Assembly (NCBI RefSeq): GCF_021404305.1
Contig: NZ_JABFTX010000001.1
Location: forward strand, 1,674,001-1,738,000
Origin: Billgrantia ethanolica
GTDB lineage: Bacteria; Pseudomonadota; Gammaproteobacteria; Pseudomonadales; Halomonadaceae
Reading direction: 5' to 3'
Length of the DNA stretch: 64,000 bases
This document shows, piece by piece, positions 6,223 through 13,420 of the stretch. The position numbers and the translations under genes are program-made. Position 1 is the first letter of the stretch, and every line of letters starts with the position of its first letter. The notes under the pieces are model-generated. The model did not search any database. It was given only the letters and a program-made list of their open reading frames with translations, and was not told where the DNA came from.

Positions 6223-7765
6223 TACCGGCGCGGCCTGGCTGGATGAACGTCGCAGCCTCGAAGACATGGCCGATGAGCACCGAACCGCTGAAGACGACGC
6301 CATGGACATTGTACGGGCTGCCCTTTCACGCTTGGACGATGACCCTGGCGCACTATTCGAGCCGGATATGCTGGAGCGTATCGCAGAGATTCGGCAGCGC
6401 AATGCCGCCGACTGGCAGCGAATCCGGGCCGATGCCAAGGCCAAGAAGGTGCAAGTCTCCGAGCTGGATAAGCTGACCCGTTCGGTTTCCAGTGGTGACG
6501 GTAGCGAGCTGTTCCCGGTCGTCACGCCCTGGCCTGAGCCAGTGGGCGGGGCTGCCCTGGTGCGGGAGCTATCGGACACGCTTCGGCGGTACGTGATATG
6601 TGAACCGGAGGTTGCCGACGCCGCCGCGCTATGGATTGCCTTCACTTGGTTCATAGACGAGGTACACGTCGCGCCGATCGCCAATATCACCGCGCCGCTG
6701 CCGAACTGTGGCAAGTCTACCTTGCTGGAGTTTCTGGAGACGTTCGCCTTCCAGCCGCTCAAGTGTGACGGCATTTCCCCCGCCGCGCTGTTCCGCTCCA
6801 TGGATAAGTGGACGCCTACCTTGCTCATCGACGAGGTAGATACCTTCCTGCGCGACAACGAAGACGCCCGAGGCGTGCTCAACTCAGGGCATCGCCGCAA
6901 CGGCTTCATCATTCGCGTGGTAGGTGATGACCATGAGCCGAAGCGGTTCGCTACCTGGGGAGCCAAGGCCCTGTGCGGTATCGGGGGCATTGCTAATACC
7001 CTGGCAAGCCGTTCGATTCGGTTGGAGCTAAGGCGAAAGCTGCCCCATGAGGAAGTGGAGAACATCCGCTTCATGCCTGCTGACCTGGCTAACCGGCTTC
7101 GCCGCCAGTTGGCCAGGCTTCAGGAAGACCTGAGCAGCGACGTAGCGAAGGCACGCCCGGAGCCGGTTCCCGGCCTGAGCAATCGCAGTGCCGACAACTG
7201 GGAGCCCTTGCAGCAGATTGCCGAGGCTATCGGCGGGGAGTGGCCCCAGCGCGTCCGCTCGATTGCCTTGGTTATTACCCGCATGGATGACTCGGAGCAG
7301 GCCCCGGACGTGGGCACGGAGCTGCTGAAGGACATCAAGACCGTCTTCGAGGAAAAGGCGGTTGACCGTATCTTCAGCACCCCGCTAGTGAACGCCCTTC
7401 ACGCCGACAGTGAAGCTCCCTGGAACACCTGGAACCGTGGTCAGCCAATCAGCGCCCGCCAGGTTGCGGCCAAGCTCTCGGACTTCGGCATCAAGTCGAA
7501 GCAGATTCGGATTGGCCACGAAACCAAGAAGGGATACCTACGCCAGGACTTCGAAGAAGCGTTTCGGCGGTATCTTTCCGCTGGCACCCCCGCCAGAAGC
7601 GAAACAACGAAACAACGCTTTGGAAACAGTGGGTTAAGTGCAATCCGTAACGAAACAAAGGGGCATCGTGTTTCGGATGGGAACAATCCTAAGCCATTGA
7701 ATCAAAAGGGATGTTTCGATGTTTCGGATACAGCTACCCCCTTCGGCGATGAGGAGCTGTTCTAA
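6200..7765 (+). CDS. DUF3631-domain ATPase (putative replication helicase)
   Basis: 521 residues. Residues 115-310 match the DUF3631 core: a Walker A variant at 165-173 (PLPNCGKST), SPAALFRSMDKWTPTLLIDEVDTFL with Walker B at 208-214, then LNSGHRRNGFIIRVVGDDHEPKRFATWGAKALCGIGG with sensor-like residues. The C-terminal 130 residues contain a winged-helix-like stretch (SARQVAAKLSDFGIKSKQIRI) that probably binds DNA at an origin. Coupled to the CHC2 protein upstream and, by TAATG, to the next gene. Likely role: unwinding at the satellite origin. The biochemical activity is inferred from the family. Confidence 0.85.
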   Translation: MSSNLAVDTGAAWLDERRSLEDMADEHRTAEDDAMDIVRAALSRLDDDPGALFEPDMLERIAEIRQRNAADWQRIRADAKAKKVQVSELDKLTRSVSSGDGSELFPVVTPWPEPVGGAALVRELSDTLRRYVICEPEVADAAALWIAFTWFIDEVHVAPIANITAPLPNCGKSTLLEFLETFAFQPLKCDGISPAALFRSMDKWTPTLLIDEVDTFLRDNEDARGVLNSGHRRNGFIIRVVGDDHEPKRFATWGAKALCGIGGIANTLASRSIRLELRRKLPHEEVENIRFMPADLANRLRRQLARLQEDLSSDVAKARPEPVPGLSNRSADNWEPLQQIAEAIGGEWPQRVRSIALVITRMDDSEQAPDVGTELLKDIKTVFEEKAVDRIFSTPLVNALHADSEAPWNTWNRGQPISARQVAAKLSDFGIKSKQIRIGHETKKGYLRQDFEEAFRRYLSAGTPARSETTKQRFGNSGLSAIRNETKGHRVSDGNNPKPLNQKGCFDVSDTATPFGDEELF

Positions 7766-8163
7766 TGGCTGCTCTCGATTATCTGAAACAGCATGGGCTC
7801 CACGTCGAGCCCTTCTCAGGAGACAAGATTGTCGTCAGGCCATCGGAGCGGCTTAACGATGAGCTACGCGCCTGGATTAAGGCCCACAAGGCCGAGCTGC
7901 TGGCTGAAGTTCGTGCCGATTCTACCGACTGGCTTTCATGGATCGCCGACCGCTGCCCCATGGTGCCGGAAGACCGTAGCCACGTCGCCCGGCTCATGCT
8001 GACCCTTCACCCTCGGATGCAACAGCGCCTCGCAGAACGATACGTCGAGGCATGGCGGTCTGCTGCTGACGATGAACCCACCTACCACCGCCGTGATAAC
8101 GCTGGCCGCCGTGCTGCAAACCTCATCATTACCAAACTCATGAAAGGTGACGATTATGTCTGA
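7765..8163 (+). CDS. hypothetical protein with TubC-docking-like N-terminus
   Basis: 132 residues; ATG overlaps the preceding stop (TAATG). Residues 3-52 (DYLKQHGLHVEPFSGDKIVV, then RAWIKAHKAELLAEV) have the helix-strand-helix wording seen in TubC-like N-terminal docking segments that also occur in proteins of many phage islands. The C-terminal half is Arg-rich and helical. Its place right after the replication ATPase suggests a partner in replication. No firm function. Confidence 0.6.
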   Translation: MAALDYLKQHGLHVEPFSGDKIVVRPSERLNDELRAWIKAHKAELLAEVRADSTDWLSWIADRCPMVPEDRSHVARLMLTLHPRMQQRLAERYVEAWRSAADDEPTYHRRDNAGRRAANLIITKLMKGDDYV

Positions 8164-8731
8164 TATGACCATCGACCAGCTTCAAGCTGAGAACGACTCC
8201 CTGACCGCTGAGCTTGAGAAAGTGAAGGCCAAGAATGCCGAGCTGCTGGGAAAGCTGAAAAAGGCTCAGCAAGGCAGCGGTGAATCATCGGAGCGCCTGG
8301 AAGCCCTGGAGGCGGAAAACGAAGGGCTGAAGACCGAGCTGCGAAAGTTCACCTTCGATGCCCCGGTAAACTCAATCTTCGAGAGTATCAGTGGTGCTGG
8401 AAAGATATTCCGAAAGGCTTTTGAAGAGCACTTCGACATTATCCAAGACGAAGAAGAAGGCAGGTTCTGGATTCATGAGAAGGATGGCAGTCCTACCTTG
8501 AAGCAAGTCAAGGTCGGCAAGTATGGGAACGACACTCAGCCAAGGGAATTGAGCGATGGCGAAATCAAAGACTTGATTCTTGAGCGTGAGTTGAAGGAGC
8601 TGGACTACTTCATTCCCAAGCCGGTGGGCAGCGGTGCGCCTGGCAGCAATGGGCGAGGCCACTACTACGTAAAGCCTGAGCCAGAGTCGCTTAGGAAGGA
8701 AGAGAAACCCCAGCAATTCGGCATCCGATAA
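8156..8731 (+). CDS. hypothetical protein with N-terminal coiled coil
   Basis: 191 residues from the ATG at 8156, preceded by AAAGGTG; a GTG three codons earlier is less likely. Residues 5-65 are heptad-rich and Glu/Lys/Leu-dominated (LQAENDSLTAELEKVKAKNA, then EALEAENEGLKTELRKF), a clear coiled coil. Residues 70-165 form a compact domain (NSIFESISGAGKIFRKAFEE, GRFWIHEKDG). It is the last gene before the capsid cassette. It could be a scaffold or a regulator; neither can be shown from sequence. Confidence 0.65.
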   Translation: MSDMTIDQLQAENDSLTAELEKVKAKNAELLGKLKKAQQGSGESSERLEALEAENEGLKTELRKFTFDAPVNSIFESISGAGKIFRKAFEEHFDIIQDEEEGRFWIHEKDGSPTLKQVKVGKYGNDTQPRELSDGEIKDLILERELKELDYFIPKPVGSGAPGSNGRGHYYVKPEPESLRKEEKPQQFGIR

Positions 8732-8916
8732 GCTATAATAGGGAGGTGTACTTTCCTGGTCGGTGGTACATCGGCGGCTCTAATGGGGCCGCCATCCTTC
8801 CGCCCTAATGGGGCACGCCAATCAGCCGCGCAGCGCTGGTAAAATTGCCCTAATGGGGCACACTCCGAGACTAATGGTCCGTGAGAATCACTCAACCCTT
8901 TTTCAAAGGTGATTCC
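8732..8916 (+). promoter_or_regulatory. non-coding block with four CTAATGG(GGC) repeats ahead of the capsid gene
   Basis: TAATGGGGC occurs at 8781, 8806 and 8851, and a shortened TAATGG at 8872, with spacings of 25, 45 and 21 bp. A TATAAT lies at about 8734. The block separates early and late genes and holds no frame of its own. It could be a late promoter with activator sites or a terminase recognition (pac/cos) region. Nothing else in the element carries these repeats. Confidence 0.5.
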
Positions 8917-9906
8917 ATGGCTACTGTACGCCTGACAGATATTATCGAACCCGCCGCCTTTACCGGCTATACGCTTCAAGAAACCATGCAGAAGACTGCC
9001 CTGGTGCGTGCTGGTGTCGCGGTCCGTAACAACGTCATTGCCGAGCAGCTTCGGGCTGGCTCTCACAGCTTCACCGTTCCTTTCTGGCGCGACCTGGAAG
9101 ACGACGAAGCCAACATCGTTAATGACGATCCCGAGATTCATTCCACCCCCAAGAAGATCGGCAGCGGCAAGCAAATCGTCCGCAAGTCCTATCTGCATCA
9201 ATCCTGGTCCGCTATGAACCTGGCGTCTGAAATCGCCGGGGATGACGCCCTGAAGAAGATTCAGAGCCGAGTGGTAGCGTATTGGGACCGCCAGCTTCAA
9301 AAGCGCCTAATCGCGTCCCTGCGCGGCATCATGGCTGATAACGTGGCCAACGATAGCAGCGACATGATTCTCGACATTTCTGCCGAGACTGGCGCTGCTG
9401 GTGTCTTCGGTGCTGAAGCCGTCATCGACGCTACCGGCACGCTGGGCGACTCCATGGGCAACCTGGTGTCGATCGCCATGCACTCCGACATCTACCGCCG
9501 TGCCCTGAAGAATGACCTCATCGAGTTCATTCCCGACTCCCAGGGCGGCACCATCGCCACCTTCCGGGGCCTGGCGACTGTGGTAGACGATGGCTTGCCG
9601 GTCGATGAAGGGGCTTATACCTCTGTGCTGTTCGGTGCTGGTGCAGTGGGCTACGGCACTGGCGAGCCGGTCGTCGCCGATGGCACGGAAGTCGAGAACC
9701 TGCCCTCTGCCGGTCGTGGTGGCGGTCAACAGATTCTCCATTCCCGTATGAACGTCGGCATTCACCCCGCTGGCTTCACTTGGGTCGAGGATACCGTCAC
9801 CGACGAATCCCCGAGCTTCGCCGAGCTAGCCCTTCCGGCCAACTGGAATCGCGTGGTCGAGCGCAAGGCCATCCCCCTGGCCTTCCTCATCGCCCGCGCC
9901 GAGTAA
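8917..9906 (+). CDS. major capsid protein, Gp13-like family
   Basis: 329 residues, the usual size for this coat-protein family. The N-terminal wording is diagnostic: VRLTDIIEPAAFTGYTLQET, FTVPFWRDLEDDEANIVND, then SWSAMNLASEIAGDDALKKI and AYWDRQLQKRLIASLRGIMA. No scaffold-protease or delta domain is fused and none is encoded nearby. The ATG at 8917 follows AAAGGTG; an earlier in-frame GTG at 8881 lacks a site. A hairpin and the small terminase gene follow. A capsid gene in an element this small implies that it builds its own shell, or alters the helper's, and needs helper portal and tail parts. Confidence 0.9.
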   Translation: MATVRLTDIIEPAAFTGYTLQETMQKTALVRAGVAVRNNVIAEQLRAGSHSFTVPFWRDLEDDEANIVNDDPEIHSTPKKIGSGKQIVRKSYLHQSWSAMNLASEIAGDDALKKIQSRVVAYWDRQLQKRLIASLRGIMADNVANDSSDMILDISAETGAAGVFGAEAVIDATGTLGDSMGNLVSIAMHSDIYRRALKNDLIEFIPDSQGGTIATFRGLATVVDDGLPVDEGAYTSVLFGAGAVGYGTGEPVVADGTEVENLPSAGRGGGQQILHSRMNVGIHPAGFTWVEDTVTDESPSFAELALPANWNRVVERKAIPLAFLIARAE

Positions 9907-9913
9907 TCCAGAG

Positions 9914-9933
9914 GAGGCCCCTTCGGGGGCCTC
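9914..9933 (+). terminator. hairpin between capsid and small terminase genes
   Basis: GAGGCCCC-TTCG-GGGGCCTC is a perfect 8-bp stem with a UUCG tetraloop, without a following T run. It could be a partial terminator or a stabiliser separating high capsid from low terminase expression. Confidence 0.55.
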
Positions 9934-9950
9934 TGCCAGGAGGTGAATAC

Positions 9951-10358
9951 ATGGCCAACGTGAAGTGCAACGGCAGCCAGAAGAAGCCGCCTCGGGGAGC
10001 GGCGAAGAAAATACTCGAGATGAGCCGGGAAGGGCTCTCTAAGGCCGGTATCGCTCGGGGGCTGGGCTGTTCCCCCAAGCTGTTGAATGCCTGGCTGGAC
10101 AGTTACCCCGAGCTGCAAAACGCCTTGGATGAAGGACGGGAGCTTGAGCATACCGAGCTGCGTAGCTCGCTCATGCAACAGGCCAGAGGCGGCAACGTTA
10201 CCGCCGCTATCTTCCTGCTGAAGTGCCGGCATGGCTACCGCGAAGGCGACCAAGGCGACCTTGCCAACCGTGTCAGCGTGACGTTTAACCTGCCGGGGCC
10301 GATGAAGCTAGAAGACTTCTCCAACGTCATCGAGGGGGAGTCGCATGCAGACGATTGA
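9951..10358 (+). CDS. terS: small terminase subunit (TerS)
   Basis: 135 residues. Residues 18-52 form a helix-turn-helix (LEMSREGLSKAGIARGLGCS, then LLNAWLDSYPEL) typical of terminase small subunits that recognise packaging sites. Residues 60-90 are the helical oligomerisation stretch (SLMQQARGGNVTAAIFLLKC). GGAGGTG lies ahead of the ATG at 9951. The end overlaps the large subunit start by 14 bp, the usual terS-terL coupling. Confidence 0.85.
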   Translation: MANVKCNGSQKKPPRGAAKKILEMSREGLSKAGIARGLGCSPKLLNAWLDSYPELQNALDEGRELEHTELRSSLMQQARGGNVTAAIFLLKCRHGYREGDQGDLANRVSVTFNLPGPMKLEDFSNVIEGESHADD

Positions 10359-11715
10359 GCTGAACGATTTTCAACAGAAGGTGCTGGCAACCCCCGAGGA
10401 ATTCGATTTGTTCCTGGGCGGCGGTCGTGGTGGCGGTAAGTCCTACTGCCTGGCCCTGCTGGCTATGCGCCACTTCGAGATGTACGCCGAGAAGGCCCGC
10501 ATCCTGTACTTGCGGAAGACCTACAAGGGGCTTGCTGACTTCGAGCTGATAACCCGCGAGCTGTTCGCCATGGTCTACGGCACGGCTGCCCGCTACAACG
10601 CCGGGGAGCATGTCTGGAAATTCCCGAATGGCGGCTACCTGGAGCTAGGCCAGCTCGAAACCCAAGGCGACTATGCCAAGTATCAGGGACGTTCGTTCAC
10701 GCTGCTGATTATTGACGAGGCGGGACAGTACCCAACCGCCGACCTGCTGGACATCATGCGCTCGAACCTGCGCGGCCCCAAGGAAATGCCCGTTCGTGTC
10801 GTTGTAGCGGCCAACCCTGGTGGCCCTGGGCATCATTGGCTTGCCCGTCGCTACGTCTTTCAGGCTGGCCCCTGGAAACCCTTCCATGAGAGCAAGAGCA
10901 AGCGTCAGTGGATCTACGCGCCCTCAACGTTCGATGGAAACCGCTTTATTGATACCGAGCAGTACAGGGACCAGCTCGAAAGCGCCTGTCCCGATGACCC
11001 GGAGCTGCTACGCGCCTGGCTTGAAGGGGATTGGGCAGTGAACCGAGGGGCCTACTTCGCTTCGGTGCTGGAGGAAGGCCGCAACGCCGTCGATACCTGG
11101 AAGGACATTCCCGAAGACTGGACCGTCTACCTCGCTCACGACTTCGGCAGCAGCGCCCCTAGCGTGACGTATATCTGCGCTATCTCACCGGGAGGTGAAG
11201 GCCCGGACGGGAAATTCTACCCGCGTAACAGCATCGTCCTGGTGGATGAGCTGCATACGGCTAGGCGGGAAAATCCCAACGTGGGGCTTGGCTGGACCGT
11301 GCCTGTGCTGGCTGAGGAAATCGTGAAGTGGTGTCGGGAGTGGGACGTGAAGCCGCAAGGCGTGGCCGATGACGCCATCTTCGCCAAGACCGGCTCGGGA
11401 GCGGGGAGTATCGCCGACGAGTTCAGCAAGGCAGGCGTCCAGTTCGATCCCGCGAAGAAGGCCGACCGAATCACCGGCTGGAACGTCATGCGCCGCCTAC
11501 TGGCCGATGCCGGGAAGCCCGATAAGCCGGGGCTCTATATTGCCCGTCATTGCGGGTATTTCTGGGAAACCGTGCCGTACCTCGCCAGGGACCAGAAGCG
11601 CATCGAGGACGTGGAGACTACCGGCCCTGACCACGCAGCCGATGCCGTGCGGTATGGCTGTCTGAGAAAGGAGCCCCACAAGGTCGGCATGAGACGAATC
11701 AGAGGAATGTTCTAG
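10345..11715 (+). CDS. terL: large terminase subunit (TerL)
   Basis: 456 residues, full length for a Terminase_6-type packaging motor. ATPase: Walker A GGGRGGGKS at 25-33, Walker B LLIIDEA ending at 126, and a coupling motif VVVAANPGGPGHHW. Nuclease, RNase H-like: acidic residues in YLAHDFGSSAPS, GVADDAIF and DHAADAVRYG. It would cut and translocate satellite DNA into proheads. With TerS it gives the element its own packaging specificity. No portal gene follows, which is unusual because portal normally comes next. Confidence 0.92.
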   Translation: MQTIELNDFQQKVLATPEEFDLFLGGGRGGGKSYCLALLAMRHFEMYAEKARILYLRKTYKGLADFELITRELFAMVYGTAARYNAGEHVWKFPNGGYLELGQLETQGDYAKYQGRSFTLLIIDEAGQYPTADLLDIMRSNLRGPKEMPVRVVVAANPGGPGHHWLARRYVFQAGPWKPFHESKSKRQWIYAPSTFDGNRFIDTEQYRDQLESACPDDPELLRAWLEGDWAVNRGAYFASVLEEGRNAVDTWKDIPEDWTVYLAHDFGSSAPSVTYICAISPGGEGPDGKFYPRNSIVLVDELHTARRENPNVGLGWTVPVLAEEIVKWCREWDVKPQGVADDAIFAKTGSGAGSIADEFSKAGVQFDPAKKADRITGWNVMRRLLADAGKPDKPGLYIARHCGYFWETVPYLARDQKRIEDVETTGPDHAADAVRYGCLRKEPHKVGMRRIRGMF

Positions 11716-12023
11716 CAGCAGGGGATTAGTCGGCGAGTGCCCCAGTCCATGAAAACCCCGACAGCCTGCGCGTCATCTCCGAGTTATGGCGGTGGCAGGC
11801 ACCCCGAGAGCCCTGGCCTTGTGCTGGGGCTTTCTCCATTTGAAATGGAGGTAGTGAGGTTTCCACGCTTGAAACCGAGAAACCTAATCGAGAGAGAGTA
11901 GCGTTTCCCGCGTTTGCCGTGACCTAAAAAAGGGGCTTAGAATGAGGCCAGCAGCTCCGGATTTGTATGCCTGTGTGTATGCCCAAGCTGCAAAACGCGG
12001 GTAAGATGTTGATTCCACTGTTC
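11716..12023. other. non-coding right end of the satellite
   Basis: No gene is visible between terL and attR. The stretch holds a terminator (11809-11834) and the doubled motif TTGTATGCCTGTGTGTATGC (from 11963), matching the motifs at the left end and at the early promoter, so it is probably the right arm of the attachment region. Confidence 0.6.
11809..11834 (+). terminator. terminator of the satellite late operon
   Basis: AGCCCTGG pairs, with wobbles, with CTGGGGCT and is followed by TTTCT, about 95 bp after the terL stop. Confidence 0.55.
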
Positions 12024-12048
12024 GGTTCAACTCCCTTCACCCGCTCCA
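12024..12048. other. attR (right attachment site)
   Basis: GGTTCAACTCCCTTCACC and the following CGCTCCA repeat the tRNA-Gly 3' end with two differences. There is no tRNA body upstream, so this is the duplicated attachment core and not a second tRNA gene. Confidence 0.9.
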
Positions 12049-12173
12049 GAACTTCTCCAATACATTGATTTATTTAGCTTTATTTCCTCACCGAGGATTG
12101 ATGGCTAGCTGTATGGCTACACAAATGGCGACGGTTGCGGCAGGCCAGCGGCGCGGAACCCTGGGCCCTGAAC

Positions 12174-12328
12174 GCGAAAACCCGGCCATGAGGCCGGGCT
12201 GGGTCTTCGCTTCCTTTCCACTTCCTCAAGCCTCCCGCCTGAGCCTCCTTGGTTCCTGAGTCTCCCTGACGCGACCTTCCTTGAAGGGCCTCCGTGCCCG
12301 ATTCGCCCACTATGCCAGCCACGACGCG
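12174..12328 (-). ncRNA. Rsm/CsrB-type regulatory RNA, copy 1
   Basis: Read on the minus strand, this RNA has nine GGA motifs. Several sit in hairpin loops: GGGC-ACGGAG-GCCC, and CTCAGGC-GGGAG-GCTTGAG (12225-12243). It ends in AGCCCGGCC-TCAT-GGCCGGG-TTTT (12200 down to 12177). Exposed GGA loops bind CsrA/RsmA and titrate it. Its 3' half is closely similar to copy 3. Upstream TTACAA and TAATAC, 16 bp apart, could be a vegetative promoter; only half of a GacA box (TGTAAG, 12358) is seen. The 5' end is estimated. Confidence 0.7.
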
Positions 12329-12401
12329 CGCGATGTATTAGCTTTGGCTGCAATTGTTGTAAGCGATTGCCGATTCGAACTGTCAGCTTTGGCCCTCACG
12401 C

Positions 12402-12527
12402 TCAGGTACTGAGTCGTGAGCCCGCCGTAGCTCGGTGAAACGTCGCCAATAAAAGAGCCCCGGCGGTGGCCAGGGCAAGCGCGATGAGACGCGATATTTT
12501 GGCGAACCCTCGAGAACGCGAAACCAT
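12402..12527 (-). CDS. possible 41-residue membrane peptide between the RNAs
   Basis: From an ATG at 12527 (GAGGG six bases upstream) the frame reads MVSRSRGFAKISRLIALALA and continues TAGALLLATFHRATAGSRLST: a basic N-terminus, one 17-residue hydrophobic helix and a basic tail. This is a plausible small membrane protein, but there is no family support and it lies in a region dominated by RNA genes. The remaining unassigned parts of 12049-12979 hold nothing I can support as a gene. Confidence 0.3.
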   Translation of the reverse strand: MVSRSRGFAKISRLIALALATAGALLLATFHRATAGSRLST

Positions 12528-12577
12528 AGCGACCCTCGCATGGGAAACGGGTCTCGGCGGAACAAGTCTCGGCGGCA

Positions 12578-12753
12578 CAAAAAAGCCCGACCGCACGGGC
12601 CGGGCTCTATCGATGCGTCCCTATCCAACCAAACCTTGGGCCTCCTGCCCAAGCTTCCTTGGGGTAAGAGCATTCCGTCGCTCGACCTTCCCTGTAGGGC
12701 TTTCCCTAGCCCGTTACCCCACAGGGTAGTAGCTCTACGCCAATAGCGGTTTA
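12578..12753 (-). ncRNA. Rsm/CsrB-type regulatory RNA, copy 2
   Basis: On the minus strand it starts near TTAAACC and carries seven GGA motifs, with textbook loop presentation: GGGCT-AGGGAA-AGCCC, CCAAG-GAAG-CTTGG (12649-12662) and GGGC-AGGAG-GCCC (12638-12650). It ends in AGCCCGGCC-CGTGC-GGTCGGGCT with six T residues. The 5' third shares TTAAACC, GTTAACGGG and CAGGGAAG with copy 3. A GacA-box-like palindrome lies about 50 bp upstream of the predicted start. Role: sequestration of CsrA/RsmA under GacS/GacA control, inferred from structure. Confidence 0.78.
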
Positions 12754-12793
12754 ACTTAGGTCATCCCGGCGAGTAAGAGATTTGCTCCGTAAA

Positions 12794-12811
12794 TGTAAGC
12801 CTCATCCTACA
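12794..12811 (-). promoter_or_regulatory. GacA box upstream of Rsm-like RNA copy 2
   Basis: TGTAAG-CCTCAT-CCTACA matches the GacA upstream activating sequence TGTAAG-N6-CTTACA with one change. It is centred about 50 bp from the predicted RNA start, the same distance as for copy 3. Confidence 0.75.
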
Positions 12812-12944
12812 CGCCACGCTTCGGATCCTGCTGGCACAGCGAGACCCACGCATCTCCCCTGTCGCTTCACACTCTCCCCCAGCGTCGCCAAAAATTAACT
12901 TTCATTAGCGCTTACCTGTTGCGGAAAAGTGGCAGTGTCGCAAA

Positions 12945-12964
12945 TACTGTACAAAAACACAGAA
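12945..12964 (+). promoter_or_regulatory. LexA (SOS) box of umuDC
   Basis: TACTGTACAAAAACACAGAA contains CTGT-N8-ACAG, the gammaproteobacterial LexA operator, ending 15 bp before the umuD start. It predicts DNA-damage induction of the operon. Confidence 0.85.
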
Positions 12965-12979
12965 TACCAAGGGACTCAC

Positions 12980-13420
12980 ATGACACTGGTAAACCTCATC
13001 CCAGCTCACCCTGAGCCGCCACCGCTTGCGCTGCCTCACCCGCTGGCCCTGGGCCGCGCCGGCCTCAGCGGCTTTCCCAGCCCAGCACAGGACTACGAAG
13101 GCCGTACGCTCGACCTCAACGAGCGCCTGGTCAAACGCCCCTCGGCGACGTTCTTCATGAGCGTTACCGGCGACAGCATGGAGCGCCTGGGGATCCACGA
13201 AGGCGACCTGCTGCTGGTCGACCGCTCACTCGAGCCTCGTCCCGGCCATATCCTGGTAGCCCTGATCGATGGCGAGATCACCGTCAAGCGATATGAGCTG
13301 CGCGGCAAGGTACCGTGCCTCTGCTCGGGCAACCCACGCTACGCGCCGATTCCGCTCGTCGATATCGAGTGTCAGGTGTGGGGCGTGGTGCGCTCGGTCA
13401 TCCACGAGTATCCGGTATGA
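12980..13420 (+). CDS. umuD: UmuD-like protein, SOS mutagenesis polymerase V subunit
   Basis: 146 residues, close to E. coli UmuD (139). The GFPSPAQDYEG segment matches the cleavage region, followed by the S24 peptidase domain with catalytic Ser in VTGDSMERLGI and Lys in GEITVKRYEL. RecA-stimulated self-cleavage yields UmuD', the partner of UmuC. The residue before the expected cleavage glycine is Ser, while E. coli has Cys and LexA has Ala. A LexA box lies directly upstream, and the stop overlaps the umuC start (ATGA), so the two are one operon. Confidence 0.93.
   Translation: MTLVNLIPAHPEPPPLALPHPLALGRAGLSGFPSPAQDYEGRTLDLNERLVKRPSATFFMSVTGDSMERLGIHEGDLLLVDRSLEPRPGHILVALIDGEITVKRYELRGKVPCLCSGNPRYAPIPLVDIECQVWGVVRSVIHEYPV

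Larger units (their letters stand above)
2293..12048. mobile_element. P4-like, capsid- and terminase-encoding phage satellite (integrative element)
   Basis: The element is bounded by a 25-bp repeat with two mismatches: positions 2293-2317 inside the tRNA-Gly and 12024-12048 at the far end. Integration leaves the tRNA intact. Contents in order are a P4-type integrase, AlpA regulator, P4-like CI-RNA region, small frames, primase zinc domain, DUF3631 ATPase, coiled-coil protein, major capsid protein and both terminase subunits, all on the plus strand with many start/stop overlaps. There are no portal, protease, tail, lysis or repressor-protein genes, so mobilisation would need a helper phage. 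The combination recalls P4 on the left and capsid-forming PICIs on the right. Confidence 0.88.

Noticed and set aside
6082-7074. 330-codon minus-strand frame opposite the DUF3631 gene
   Set aside because: Ser/Arg-rich antisense shadow; all other element genes lie on the plus strand.
12024-12048. apparent second tRNA fragment
   Set aside because: Only the 25-bp att repeat is present, with no D or anticodon arm.
2293-12048. ordinary defective prophage
   Set aside because: No remnants of portal, tail, lysis or repressor genes; the gene order is tight with overlapping starts and stops, and the P4-type immunity arrangement is intact, all of which favour a functional satellite.
12065-12353. short frames over Rsm-like RNA copy 1
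   Set aside because: They run through the hairpins and terminator and have no protein-like composition; the RNA reading explains the conservation.
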